This document shows positions 45,206 to 52,858 of a stretch of DNA of 57,983 nt, piece by piece. A program made the translations under genes and the position numbers. Under the pieces are notes generated by a model that made no database searches, was not told where the DNA came from, and saw only the letters and a program-made list of their open reading frames with translations. Position 1 is the first letter of the stretch, and each line of letters opens with the position of its first letter. The DNA lies in the NCBI GenBank assembly GCA_020832085.1, contig JAFIFJ010000114.1, forward strand, positions 1 through 57,983, read 5' to 3'. The DNA is from Gammaproteobacteria bacterium. Its GTDB lineage: Bacteria; Pseudomonadota; Gammaproteobacteria; Pseudomonadales; Azotimanducaceae.

Positions 45206-46768
45206 TTAGTGCCATTTCGCCCGGATGGTTTCGAGGTTCACGCTGTTTCCGGTGTCGATCACCGTCACCTGCGCCCCTTCTTCTTCCGAAGGCAGCTCCA
45301 TGCGCTGCAGCTGCTCGGCGAGCACGGCTGCGTCAGCTTCCGATGGATCACGGCCTTCGAGACTTCGTTGCCGAACCCGTTGCCGCAGCGTCGCCTCGGC
45401 ACAGGTCACGTGCAGCAGTTGCACAGGCACCTTGCAGCGCCGCGCCAGGCCGATGAAAGGTTCCCGCTGGGCCCGGGTCAGGAACGTGGCGTCCACCAGG
45501 ACGCTGTGTCCGGCGTCCAGCATCTCCGTGGCCACCTCCAGCAGCCGGCGGTACGTCAGCTCGGACGCCCCTGGCGTGTAGATTCCGGCATCCTGCTCCG
45601 AGTCTGAGCGCTCATGGGCGCTCAGCCCGAACAGCCGCTTGCGCTCGACGTCTGACCGGATGTGCACCCAGCCTTCCAGGGCAGCCAGTCGTGAACCGAG
45701 CCAGCTCTTGCCGCTGCCGGAGACCCCGCAGGTCAGCATCAGGCTGGCCGGCTTCTCGGCGGCTGTGCTCCTGGCCAGTTCCAGGTAGTCGAACAGCTGC
45801 CGCTCACTGTGGCGGCGAGCCTCGCCTTCGAGCTGGTTGCGCCGCAAGCCTGCCACCTTGGCCCGCACCAGAGCGCGATAGACTACGTAAAACCGCAGCA
45901 AGGTGACTCCCCGATAGTCACCGCTGCGCGCCAGCCATGCGTTCAGCAGCGTCCAGGCGAGATCCGGACGATCCTGGTCACTCAGGTCCATGAAAAGGAA
46001 GGCCAAGTCACAGACGACATCGATCCACCGCAGGTCGGGCGAGAACTCGATGCAGTCGAAGGCGCGGATGCCCTCGGGCAATCGGGTCAGGTTCGCCAGG
46101 TGCAGGTCGCCGTGGCCCTCACGGATGAAACCTGCTGCCCGGCGCTCCGTGAACAGATCCCGAAGGCCATCGGCCCACTGCTCCGAGATCCCTTCGAGCT
46201 CTGCGAGCATGGGCTCGAGGGCTGTCAGATCCGACGCGACCTTGCGCAGCTGAGCGAAGTTCTCTCTGACTGGAGCCATGACTGCCGCCGGCGTTCCGTA
46301 GGGATCTGCAGCTTCGCTGCGCGGTGCCTGCTCCTGCCACGCCGCCACTTCCTCCGCCACGGCGACCATGTCTTCGGCGGTGAGGCGACCGGCGGCCAGC
46401 TCCGCGTCGAGTTGCAGGTCGGGATCGAACTGGCGCATGCGGACCGCCACTTCGACCAGGGGGCCTGTGCCATCGAACGCTGGTGACTCCACCGATCCGG
46501 TGATCCGCACGACATCCTCATAGATCTCCGGGGCGAAGCGCCGGTTGAGGCGGATTTCCTCATGAGCGCAGTGATCGCGGCGGGCCAGGGTGCTGAAATC
46601 GAGAAAGCCCAAGTCCACGGGCTTGCGAATCTTGAAGGCCGCTGTGCCGGTGAGCAGCACCCAGGAAATGTGCGTTTCGATGAGGGTCACCGTGGTGACG
46701 TCACCGGGCCAGACCTCGGGCCGTTGCAGGGCCTCGATGAGTTGCAGACTGCGCTGCATCGACGACAT
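45206..46768 (-). CDS. Two-domain kinase-like protein: APH-type N-domain plus P-loop kinase
   Basis: This 520-residue protein fuses two kinase folds. The N-terminal part resembles aminoglycoside-phosphotransferase-like proteins (HGDLHLAN at 219-226, then FDCIEFSPDLRWIDVVCDLA containing the metal-binding Asp). The C-terminal part is a P-loop kinase with GVSGSGKS at 348-355 and HIRSDVERKRLFGL, like gluconate/zeta-toxin-type AAA_33 domains. The family is widespread and its substrate is not known to me. The start at 46768 begins MSSMQRS; 46759 is an alternative. It is divergent from the DUF3299-zur pair and convergent with the lipoprotein gene. Confidence 0.82.
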   Translation of the reverse strand: MSSMQRSLQLIEALQRPEVWPGDVTTVTLIETHISWVLLTGTAAFKIRKPVDLGFLDFSTLARRDHCAHEEIRLNRRFAPEIYEDVVRITGSVESPAFDGTGPLVEVAVRMRQFDPDLQLDAELAAGRLTAEDMVAVAEEVAAWQEQAPRSEAADPYGTPAAVMAPVRENFAQLRKVASDLTALEPMLAELEGISEQWADGLRDLFTERRAAGFIREGHGDLHLANLTRLPEGIRAFDCIEFSPDLRWIDVVCDLAFLFMDLSDQDRPDLAWTLLNAWLARSGDYRGVTLLRFYVVYRALVRAKVAGLRRNQLEGEARRHSERQLFDYLELARSTAAEKPASLMLTCGVSGSGKSWLGSRLAALEGWVHIRSDVERKRLFGLSAHERSDSEQDAGIYTPGASELTYRRLLEVATEMLDAGHSVLVDATFLTRAQREPFIGLARRCKVPVQLLHVTCAEATLRQRVRQRSLEGRDPSEADAAVLAEQLQRMELPSEEEGAQVTVIDTGNSVNLETIRAKWH

Positions 46769-46847
46769 GACTGTCCTGCTCTGTCTGCGTTCTGTCACCC
46801 GATACTGCCATACTGCCTTCCTGCCGGGGTTACCAAGGGAGTTCAAC

Positions 46848-47357
46848 ATGGCCAGGATCGGGTTGCTGACCATCGTGCTTCTCGTGCTGCTGGTGAGTCT
46901 TCCGGCCCTGGGCAGTCCGAAGGTGCTGCGCTGGCCGGACCTGATCCCGGAGCATCTTGCCTCGACGCCCATCCGCCCGCCGGTCATCGACCACGACGGG
47001 CCGCCCTCCCTGACCCAGCTCTCGCCCTGGGGCGACCTGTCCATGGAGGAGCTGCTGGTGCACGAATTGGACGGCCGCGACGTGCGTCTGGCCGGCTACC
47101 TCGTCCCCCTGCACATGGACGCGCAGCAGCGCATCGACGAATTCCTGCTGGTGCCCTACTTCGGCGCCTGCATTCACGTTCCTCCGCCACCACCGAATCA
47201 GGTCGTTCACGTCACCACCACGGTAGGGCTCGATCCGGCCCGCATGCACATGGCCTGGGTCATCGAGGGGAAGTTCAGCGTCAGCACCCGCCGCAGCCCG
47301 CTGGCCGACGCCGGGTACACCATCGAAGCCAGGGAGATTAGACTGTTCGGACGCTGA
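46848..47357 (+). CDS. DUF3299 exported protein
   Basis: This 169-residue protein has a signal peptide (about residues 1-22) and the DUF3299 signature: VRLAGYLVPL followed by EFLLVPYFGACIHVPPPPPN. Family members are often encoded with MacB-like ABC exporters and zinc-regulated genes, although no transporter is present here. The start is ATG 46848 after AAGGGA. It lies 42 bases upstream of the Zur-like regulator gene on the same strand, so the two are probably cotranscribed. The Cys and His in the signature could bind metal. The function is otherwise unknown. Confidence 0.85.
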   Translation: MARIGLLTIVLLVLLVSLPALGSPKVLRWPDLIPEHLASTPIRPPVIDHDGPPSLTQLSPWGDLSMEELLVHELDGRDVRLAGYLVPLHMDAQQRIDEFLLVPYFGACIHVPPPPPNQVVHVTTTVGLDPARMHMAWVIEGKFSVSTRRSPLADAGYTIEAREIRLFGR

Positions 47358-47399
47358 TGACGGGAAGTGCCCGTTTGGGACATCCCCTTTGGAGACGTT

Positions 47400-47879
47400 A
47401 TGCAGTCTGACACCGCCGCTGAGCATGATCACGACCATCAGGCCTGTATTGCCGATGCCCTGGCCGCGGCGGAGCGCATCTGTGCGGAACGCAAGGCCCG
47501 GCTGACCCCCAACCGCCGGCGGGTGCTGGAGTTGATCTGGGATGGCCATGGTGTCGTCAGTGCCTACGACATTCTGGCGGAAATGCAGAAGGACGACCCT
47601 TCCGCCAAGCCGCCGACGGTCTATCGGGCTCTGGATTTTCTGATCGATCTCGGACTGGTCCATCGCATCGAGTCCAGCAATGGCTTCACTCGCTGCGAGT
47701 CGCCCCTGCGTCACCGCGTCTGCCAGTTCCTGATCTGCGACGGCTGCGGGCTGGTGGAGGAACTGCATTCACGCCCCTTGTTCGAGAACCTCACCAAGCA
47801 GGCTGCCGCCCTGGGGTTCGAATCCGACTACCAGACCGTCGAAGTGCACGGCCGCTGCGCCAAGTGCGCCAAGGCCTGA
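47400..47879 (+). CDS. zur: Fur-family transcriptional regulator, Zur-like
   Basis: This 159-residue metalloregulator has a His-rich N-terminus (EHDHDHQAC). A winged-helix DNA-binding domain follows (RLTPNRRRVLELIWDGHGVVSAYDIL, PPTVYRALDFLIDLGLVHRIES). The dimerisation domain has the structural zinc cysteines CDGC and the C-terminal CAKC. The sequence looks more like Zur than Fur: early structural cysteine pairs, a short C-terminus and the ESSNGFTRC segment. The start at 47400 follows GGAG at 6 bases. It is the probable regulator acting on the palindrome at 43613-43625. Fur proper remains an alternative. Confidence 0.85.
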   Translation: MQSDTAAEHDHDHQACIADALAAAERICAERKARLTPNRRRVLELIWDGHGVVSAYDILAEMQKDDPSAKPPTVYRALDFLIDLGLVHRIESSNGFTRCESPLRHRVCQFLICDGCGLVEELHSRPLFENLTKQAAALGFESDYQTVEVHGRCAKCAKA

Positions 47880-47906
47880 TCTGCCGCCCCTCGCAAGGTT
47901 CAACAT

Positions 47907-48794
47907 ATGCGCATTGCCCGTTTCGAACTCGATCGCTCAGACGACCCTGGTCCGCGCCTCGGTCTGTTGCAGGGCGAGGCCCTGCTTGATCTGACGCTGC
48001 TGGCCCCTGACCTGCCCCGGGACCTCCCGGCCCTGCTGGCCCAGGGCAGTCGCGCCCGTGAGCGGCTCGAGGCGGTCGCGGCCGGTAAACGGTCCGGCAT
48101 TGCACTGGCCGACGCCCGCCTCCTTGCTCCCCTGCGCCCCGGCAAGTGTCTGGCTATAGGGCTGAACTACCGCGACCATGCCGAGGAAATGGGTACCCCG
48201 CTCCCCCGCCACCCCATCGTCTTCACCAAACAATCCACGGCCGCGCAGGGTCCCTTCGGACCCATCCATCTGCCTCGCGTCTCTGATCAGCTGGATTACG
48301 AAGGTGAGCTGGTCTGCGTGATCGGTCGCCGTTGCCGCCACGTGCCGAGGGATCGGGCCGTGGACGTGATCGCGGGTTACTGCGTGGGGAATGACGTCAG
48401 CGTGCGCGACTGGCAGAAGCGCACCGGACAATTCACCATGGGCAAATCCTTCGATACCCACGCCCCCTTCGGGCCCTGGCTGGTAACCGCCGACGAAGTG
48501 CCCGACCCCCATGCTCTGACCCTGACCACCTGGGTCAATGGTGAACAGCGGCAGTCCTCGAATACGTCTCAGCTGATCTTCGACTGCTTCGATCTGGTGA
48601 CCCACCTTTCTCAGGCCTTCACCCTGGAGCCAGGCGATCTGATCTTCACGGGGACGCCGGCCGGGGTCGGCGCCGCCGCCACGCCCCCACGCTTTCTCCA
48701 TGCCGGAGATCGGGTGCGGGTGGAGATCGAGGGCATCGGCGCCATCGAGAATGCCGTGATTCCGGAGCCGGACAGCACGGCGTTCATCGACTGA
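47907..48794 (+). CDS. Fumarylacetoacetate hydrolase family protein
   Basis: This 295-residue protein has a small N-terminal domain (MRIARFELD) and the FAH catalytic barrel. The start of the barrel is CLAIGLNYRDHAEEM. Metal ligands are in DQLDYEGELVCVIG, GNDVSVRDWQ gives the conserved Asp, and LEPGDLIFTGTPAGVG closes the motif set. Members hydrolyse C-C bonds or act as isomerases, decarboxylases or acylpyruvases in aromatic and dicarbonyl catabolism. The substrate is unknown. It begins 27 bases after zur and may be cotranscribed with it, though a functional link is not evident. Confidence 0.9.
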   Translation: MRIARFELDRSDDPGPRLGLLQGEALLDLTLLAPDLPRDLPALLAQGSRARERLEAVAAGKRSGIALADARLLAPLRPGKCLAIGLNYRDHAEEMGTPLPRHPIVFTKQSTAAQGPFGPIHLPRVSDQLDYEGELVCVIGRRCRHVPRDRAVDVIAGYCVGNDVSVRDWQKRTGQFTMGKSFDTHAPFGPWLVTADEVPDPHALTLTTWVNGEQRQSSNTSQLIFDCFDLVTHLSQAFTLEPGDLIFTGTPAGVGAAATPPRFLHAGDRVRVEIEGIGAIENAVIPEPDSTAFID

Positions 48795-48832
48795 CAGCGG
48801 TGTGGCGCTTGCCAGGGTAGGGGCTGGCGTGA

Positions 48833-48864
48833 CGCCCTTGCTCAGTGCTGACTGATCAAGGGCG
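48833..48864. terminator. Possible stem-loop between convergent genes
   Basis: Eight-base arms CGCCCTTG (48833-48840) and CAAGGGCG (48857-48864) enclose a 16-base loop. The position is just after the FAH-family gene and before the stop of the convergent acyl-CoA dehydrogenase. There is no T-run. Confidence 0.35.
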
Positions 48865-48874
48865 CCGTGAGGCC

Positions 48875-50086
48875 TCAAAGTCCGAGGACGAGTTTGGCCA
48901 TGATGTTGCGCTGAACCTCGTTGGAGCCGGCGTAGATCGAGGATTTGCGCATATTGAAGTAACGCGGCGGAGCCTTGTGGGATTCCCAGTCGAACACGGG
49001 CTCCTCGTTGAAGCCCGGAACCGGCGGTGGGTGCAGGAACGGCAGGCCCTGCTGCCCCACCGACTCCAGCGCCAGCTCCGTGACCTGCTGCTGCAGTTCG
49101 GTGCCGCGGCACTTCAGCATGGATGATTCCGGGCCTACGTTCTGGCCAGCTCCCAGGGCGCCGAGAATGCGCAGTTCCGTGAACTCCATGGCCCGGACCG
49201 CGATCTCGGTCTCGTCCAGACGCCTGCGGAAGGCCGCGTCGTCCAGCAGACGCTGGCCGTCCCAGACGTTCTCGGCGGCGTAGGCACGGATCCGGTTCAG
49301 ACTGGCCTGCAGACCCGGGGCGTAGGCGTTGCCGCGCTCGAACTCCAGCAGATACTTGGCGCAGGTCCAACCCTTGCCCTCCTCGCCCACCAGATTCTCC
49401 ACCGGCACCTTCACGTTCTCGAAGAAGACCGTGTTGATTTCCTGATGGCCCTTGGCGGGGCGATCGATGGTGACAATGGGGTCGACGGTGATGCCCTCGG
49501 ACTTCATGTCGATGAGCAGGAAGGAGATGCCTTTCTGGGGCTTGTCCTCCTTGGACGTCCGCACCAGGCAGAAGATCCAGTCCGCATGCTGGCCCAGGGT
49601 GGTCCAGGTCTTGGTGCCGTTGACGATGTAGTGGTCGCCATCGCGCTTGGCCTGAGTGTTGAGGGACGCCAGATCCGAACCGGAGCCCGGCTCGGAGTAG
49701 CCCTGACACCACCAGACCTTGGAATCGCGAATGTCGGGCAGGTATTTCTGCTGCTGCTCCTCGGTGCCGAACTTCATGATCACCGGTGCCACCATGGTGA
49801 CACCGAAGGGCAGCATGCGGGGTGCCCCGGCACGGCTCATTTCCAGGTCGAAGATGTACTTCTCACTCGGGCTCCAATCCGGGCCACCGAGCTCCTTGGG
49901 CCAGTTGGGCACCGACCAGCCCTTCTTCGCCAGCCGCTGCTGCCACTCGATCTGCAGTTCCTTGGAAAGGTGCCCGGTGGGGCTGCGTTCCTGAACCTCC
50001 CGCATTTCGGGGGTGAGATTGGCTTCGATCCAGCTCCGCACCTCCTGCTGGAATGCCAGGTCCTGTGCTGAAAATGCAAGGTCCAT
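48875..50086 (-). CDS. Acyl-CoA dehydrogenase
   Basis: This 403-residue acyl-CoA dehydrogenase has the FAD motifs CQGYSEPGSGSDLASL and IVNGTKTWTT and the C-terminal helix KSSIYAGSNEVQRNIMAKLVLGL (about residues 381-403, quoted in part: the active-site position reads IYAG instead of IYEG). Loss of that Glu is seen in subgroups acting on branched or steroid side-chain acyl-CoAs, some of which work as heteromers. The start at 50086 is fixed by a GAGGAG ribosome-binding site. It is read away from the small secreted protein gene. Confidence 0.9.
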   Translation of the reverse strand: MDLAFSAQDLAFQQEVRSWIEANLTPEMREVQERSPTGHLSKELQIEWQQRLAKKGWSVPNWPKELGGPDWSPSEKYIFDLEMSRAGAPRMLPFGVTMVAPVIMKFGTEEQQQKYLPDIRDSKVWWCQGYSEPGSGSDLASLNTQAKRDGDHYIVNGTKTWTTLGQHADWIFCLVRTSKEDKPQKGISFLLIDMKSEGITVDPIVTIDRPAKGHQEINTVFFENVKVPVENLVGEEGKGWTCAKYLLEFERGNAYAPGLQASLNRIRAYAAENVWDGQRLLDDAAFRRRLDETEIAVRAMEFTELRILGALGAGQNVGPESSMLKCRGTELQQQVTELALESVGQQGLPFLHPPPVPGFNEEPVFDWESHKAPPRYFNMRKSSIYAGSNEVQRNIMAKLVLGL

Positions 50087-50308
50087 CTGATCTCCTCGTC
50101 GACACTTTCCGGTCTGGCCCGCCACCGCAGTATACCCATTCGCCGTGCGCCAGGCTGCGCCACCCGATTGAAGTCTTGACTGATCGTTCATCCGGAATGC
50201 TTGCCTTGGCCGCCCCCCCCTTTCGGGGGATGGCGACACGAACGCTGAAAGGCCTCAATGGTCAGCATTCCGGACAGACGGTCCGGCATGTCCAACGGGA
50301 GATACGAC

Positions 50309-50743
50309 ATGAAGCGCAAGATTGCTTTCGCGGCCCTGCTTGCCGCCGTGGTCTCGCCTGCCCTGGCTCAGGAAGGACAGATCATACGCATGGGCGACTC
50401 GGCCCTGTCCTGCACCGACATCATCCTGCAGGCCAACGCCGCTGCCGAGACGCTGGGAGGGGCTCCTGAAGGTGGGCTCATGACCGGCGAGAATGCCGTG
50501 GCTGTGGCTCAGACTGCTGCTTTGCACACGGGAATGGGCCAAGCCATCCCCGGTCTCGGTGCGGTGGGAGGCATGTTCCGACAGGCTTCTCAGGCCCGTC
50601 AGCAGCAGCAGGAAGCGGCCCGAAAGGTGGCCCAGAGCCGCTGGTACTACCTCAATGGGCTGTATGCGGGTCGCCAATGCGACCAGGTGCTCGCAGCCGA
50701 GGCGGCCGTGCCGGAAGCCGGCGCCGAAGAAGTCATGGACTGA
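50309..50743 (+). CDS. Small exported hypothetical protein
   Basis: This 144-residue protein has a signal peptide ending SPALA-QEG. The mature part contains two cysteines (SCTDI and RQCDQ) that may pair, a glycine-rich centre (GLGAVGGMFRQ) and a glutamine-rich helix (QARQQQQEAARK). I recognise no family. The start is ATG 50309 with GGGAG upstream. It is monocistronic and probably periplasmic. Confidence 0.7.
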   Translation: MKRKIAFAALLAAVVSPALAQEGQIIRMGDSALSCTDIILQANAAAETLGGAPEGGLMTGENAVAVAQTAALHTGMGQAIPGLGAVGGMFRQASQARQQQQEAARKVAQSRWYYLNGLYAGRQCDQVLAAEAAVPEAGAEEVMD

Positions 50744-50804
50744 GGTTGCTCATTGCCGGAGGCGCGCAGCTGGAACCCGTTGAAGGACTCCAGCTGCGCT
50801 GCCC

Positions 50805-50990
50805 TCAGTGGTGATCATCACCCTCGTTGCGCTCACTGATCATCAGGCCACCGAGCCAGCCGAACACCAGGCCTACACCTGCATAGCTCAGCACTGGGCC
50901 GAAGTACCAGCCCACTCCGGCACCGATCACCAGCCCCACCCCGGCCCAGATCAGCGCTGCCGCGCCCCCGGTGTAATCCGATCCTGCCAT
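50805..50990 (-). CDS. Small glycine-rich membrane protein
   Basis: This 61-residue protein has two predicted transmembrane segments (about residues 8-27 and 30-48: AALIWAGVGLVIGAGVGWYFG, and YAGVGLVFGWLGGLMIS), rich in small residues suited to helix packing. The tail is acidic with His (NEGDDHH). It resembles small two-helix envelope proteins of unknown function. The start at 50990 is the only ATG in frame near the first helix. Confidence 0.6.
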   Translation of the reverse strand: MAGSDYTGGAAALIWAGVGLVIGAGVGWYFGPVLSYAGVGLVFGWLGGLMISERNEGDDHH

Positions 50991-51052
50991 GCTCACGTCC
51001 CACCCAAGTCCAGAAAACAAGCGGCGGATTATAGGCGCGCCTGCAGGTCCGG

Positions 51053-52738
51053 TCACGCCAGCAGCGCCCGTCCCACCACTTTCAAAGCCAGCGTCTCCTC
51101 CGCGCCCTCGAAGATCGACAGCACCCGGGCATCGGCCCAGTAGCGGGAGACGTCGGTCTCTTCGGCGTAGCCCATGCCGCCGTGGATCTGTAGGGCCTCG
51201 CGGGTCACCCACTCCGCCGCACGACAGCCGAACAACTTCACCAGGCTGGCTTCCATCTGGCCTTCGCCGGCGTCGAGCATGCGACCCACGTCGTAGCTGA
51301 ACAGGCGGGAGGCCATGAGCTGGGTGGCCATGCGTGCGAGCTTGATCTTCGTCAGCGGATAGTCCGCCACCGCCTGTCCGAAGACCTTGCGATCCCCGGC
51401 ATAGGCCACAGCCTTTTCGTAGGCTGCCTGCATCAGGCCCGTGGCACGGGCAGCGGTCTGGATGCGACCACCGGAGAAGCCGCGCATCTGATAGTAGAAG
51501 CCCTTGCCGAGACCGGCCTCCCCGCCCACCACGTGGCTCGCCGGGACGAAGAAGTCGTCGTAGAACATCTCGAAGGAATGCATGCCCCGATAGCCGAGGG
51601 TGGAGATGGCCCGGGCACTGACCCGACCGCCGCCTGCGGACTCGAACTCGAAGTCGTGGCCCTCGAAGACGGGCTTCTCGACCATGAACAGGGACAGCCC
51701 TTTGTGGCCGGCTTTGGGGTCAGGATCCGTGCGCGCGAGAACGAGAATCACGCCGGCCTTGCCCGCGAAAGTGCACCAGGTCTTGGCGCCGTTCAGGCGC
51801 CAGCCGCCCTCCACTGGCGTCGCCTTCAGGGCGACGGCGGCCACGTCGGAACCCGTGTTCGGCTCCGTCACGGAGATGGCCACCAGAGGGTCCCCGGCCG
51901 CGATGCGCGGCAGCCACTCGGCCTTCTGCGCTTCGGTGCCGCCTTCGAGCAGCGCCCTGGCCATGATCTCCGGCCGCGTGATGAGGCTGCCCGCTGCGCC
52001 GAGCGAACCCCGGGACAGTTCCTCGGTGGCGACGATCATGCCCAGGGAATCCTCCCGGTCGTCCGGCAGCAGACCGCCGAAGCGCTCGGGTACTGACAGG
52101 CCGAAGCAGCCGAGCTCCCGCACGCCATCGATGATGGCGTCGGGAATCAGCAGATCCTGACGGTGGATATCCGCGGCGCGGGGCATGACCACTTCTTCGG
52201 CGAAGCGGCGGAAGGTGGCCCGCATCATGCGCTTGTCGTCATCCAGAGCCACGGGGCCGGTGTCGCCGTCACCCTCGAGCAGCAGGACTCCCAGCCGCTC
52301 CAGCGCCTCGGCGCTGCCTGCTTCCTGCAGGGCGGCGTCGATGACGCCGGTAAACGGCGCATCGAGGGACTCGCGCGTGAAGCCATAGTCCGCAGCCCTC
52401 GAACCGATCTTGTGGCGCAGGTTCGCCACCGCTTCGGCGATGAAGGCGCCGGCGTAGCCCATGGCCAGCGCCTCATGGCCGGCACCTTGGGCGTCCCGGG
52501 CGTAGTCGAGCAGGGCATGGGCCGCCGAACATTCCGCGCGGGTAAAGGAGAGGTCGTAGAGCTGCAGCTGGAACTGATCCAGTGCCTGATTGCTTAGCGT
52601 GCCGCCGCCCGCCGCCTCGGCTTCGCCGCGGACGTGGGCAATGGCGCGACTCAGACGTTCGTCGAGGGCCGCCACCGCGGCAGTGAGATGCTCGAGGAAC
52701 AGACTGGATGCATGACTGGTTTCGGCTGCGCTGGACAA
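51053..52738 (-). CDS. Acyl-CoA dehydrogenase with N-terminal helical extension
   Basis: This 561-residue protein is far longer than the usual 380-400. The catalytic acyl-CoA dehydrogenase core starts near residue 165 (DDDKRMMRATFRRFAEEVV). It has SVTEPNTGSDVAAV, LNGAKTWCTFAGKAG, IHGGMGYAEETDVSRYWADARV and the active-site IFEGAEE, which keeps the catalytic Glu. The first about 160 residues form a helical domain resembling the C-terminal four-helix part of the same superfamily. The start is TTG at 52738 with GGAGAG upstream. The substrate is unknown. Confidence 0.88.
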   Translation of the reverse strand: MSSAAETSHASSLFLEHLTAAVAALDERLSRAIAHVRGEAEAAGGGTLSNQALDQFQLQLYDLSFTRAECSAAHALLDYARDAQGAGHEALAMGYAGAFIAEAVANLRHKIGSRAADYGFTRESLDAPFTGVIDAALQEAGSAEALERLGVLLLEGDGDTGPVALDDDKRMMRATFRRFAEEVVMPRAADIHRQDLLIPDAIIDGVRELGCFGLSVPERFGGLLPDDREDSLGMIVATEELSRGSLGAAGSLITRPEIMARALLEGGTEAQKAEWLPRIAAGDPLVAISVTEPNTGSDVAAVALKATPVEGGWRLNGAKTWCTFAGKAGVILVLARTDPDPKAGHKGLSLFMVEKPVFEGHDFEFESAGGGRVSARAISTLGYRGMHSFEMFYDDFFVPASHVVGGEAGLGKGFYYQMRGFSGGRIQTAARATGLMQAAYEKAVAYAGDRKVFGQAVADYPLTKIKLARMATQLMASRLFSYDVGRMLDAGEGQMEASLVKLFGCRAAEWVTREALQIHGGMGYAEETDVSRYWADARVLSIFEGAEETLALKVVGRALLA

Positions 52739-52858
52739 GGGGCTCTCCGACGGCGTTCAGGCGGGAGGCAGAATTGTAGCCGCTCCCGCGGCGAGCGTCA
52801 GGAAAACGCTCGGGGATGTGGCAGGCAGGGCGCCGCCGGCATCTGCAGTGCGTGGCCG

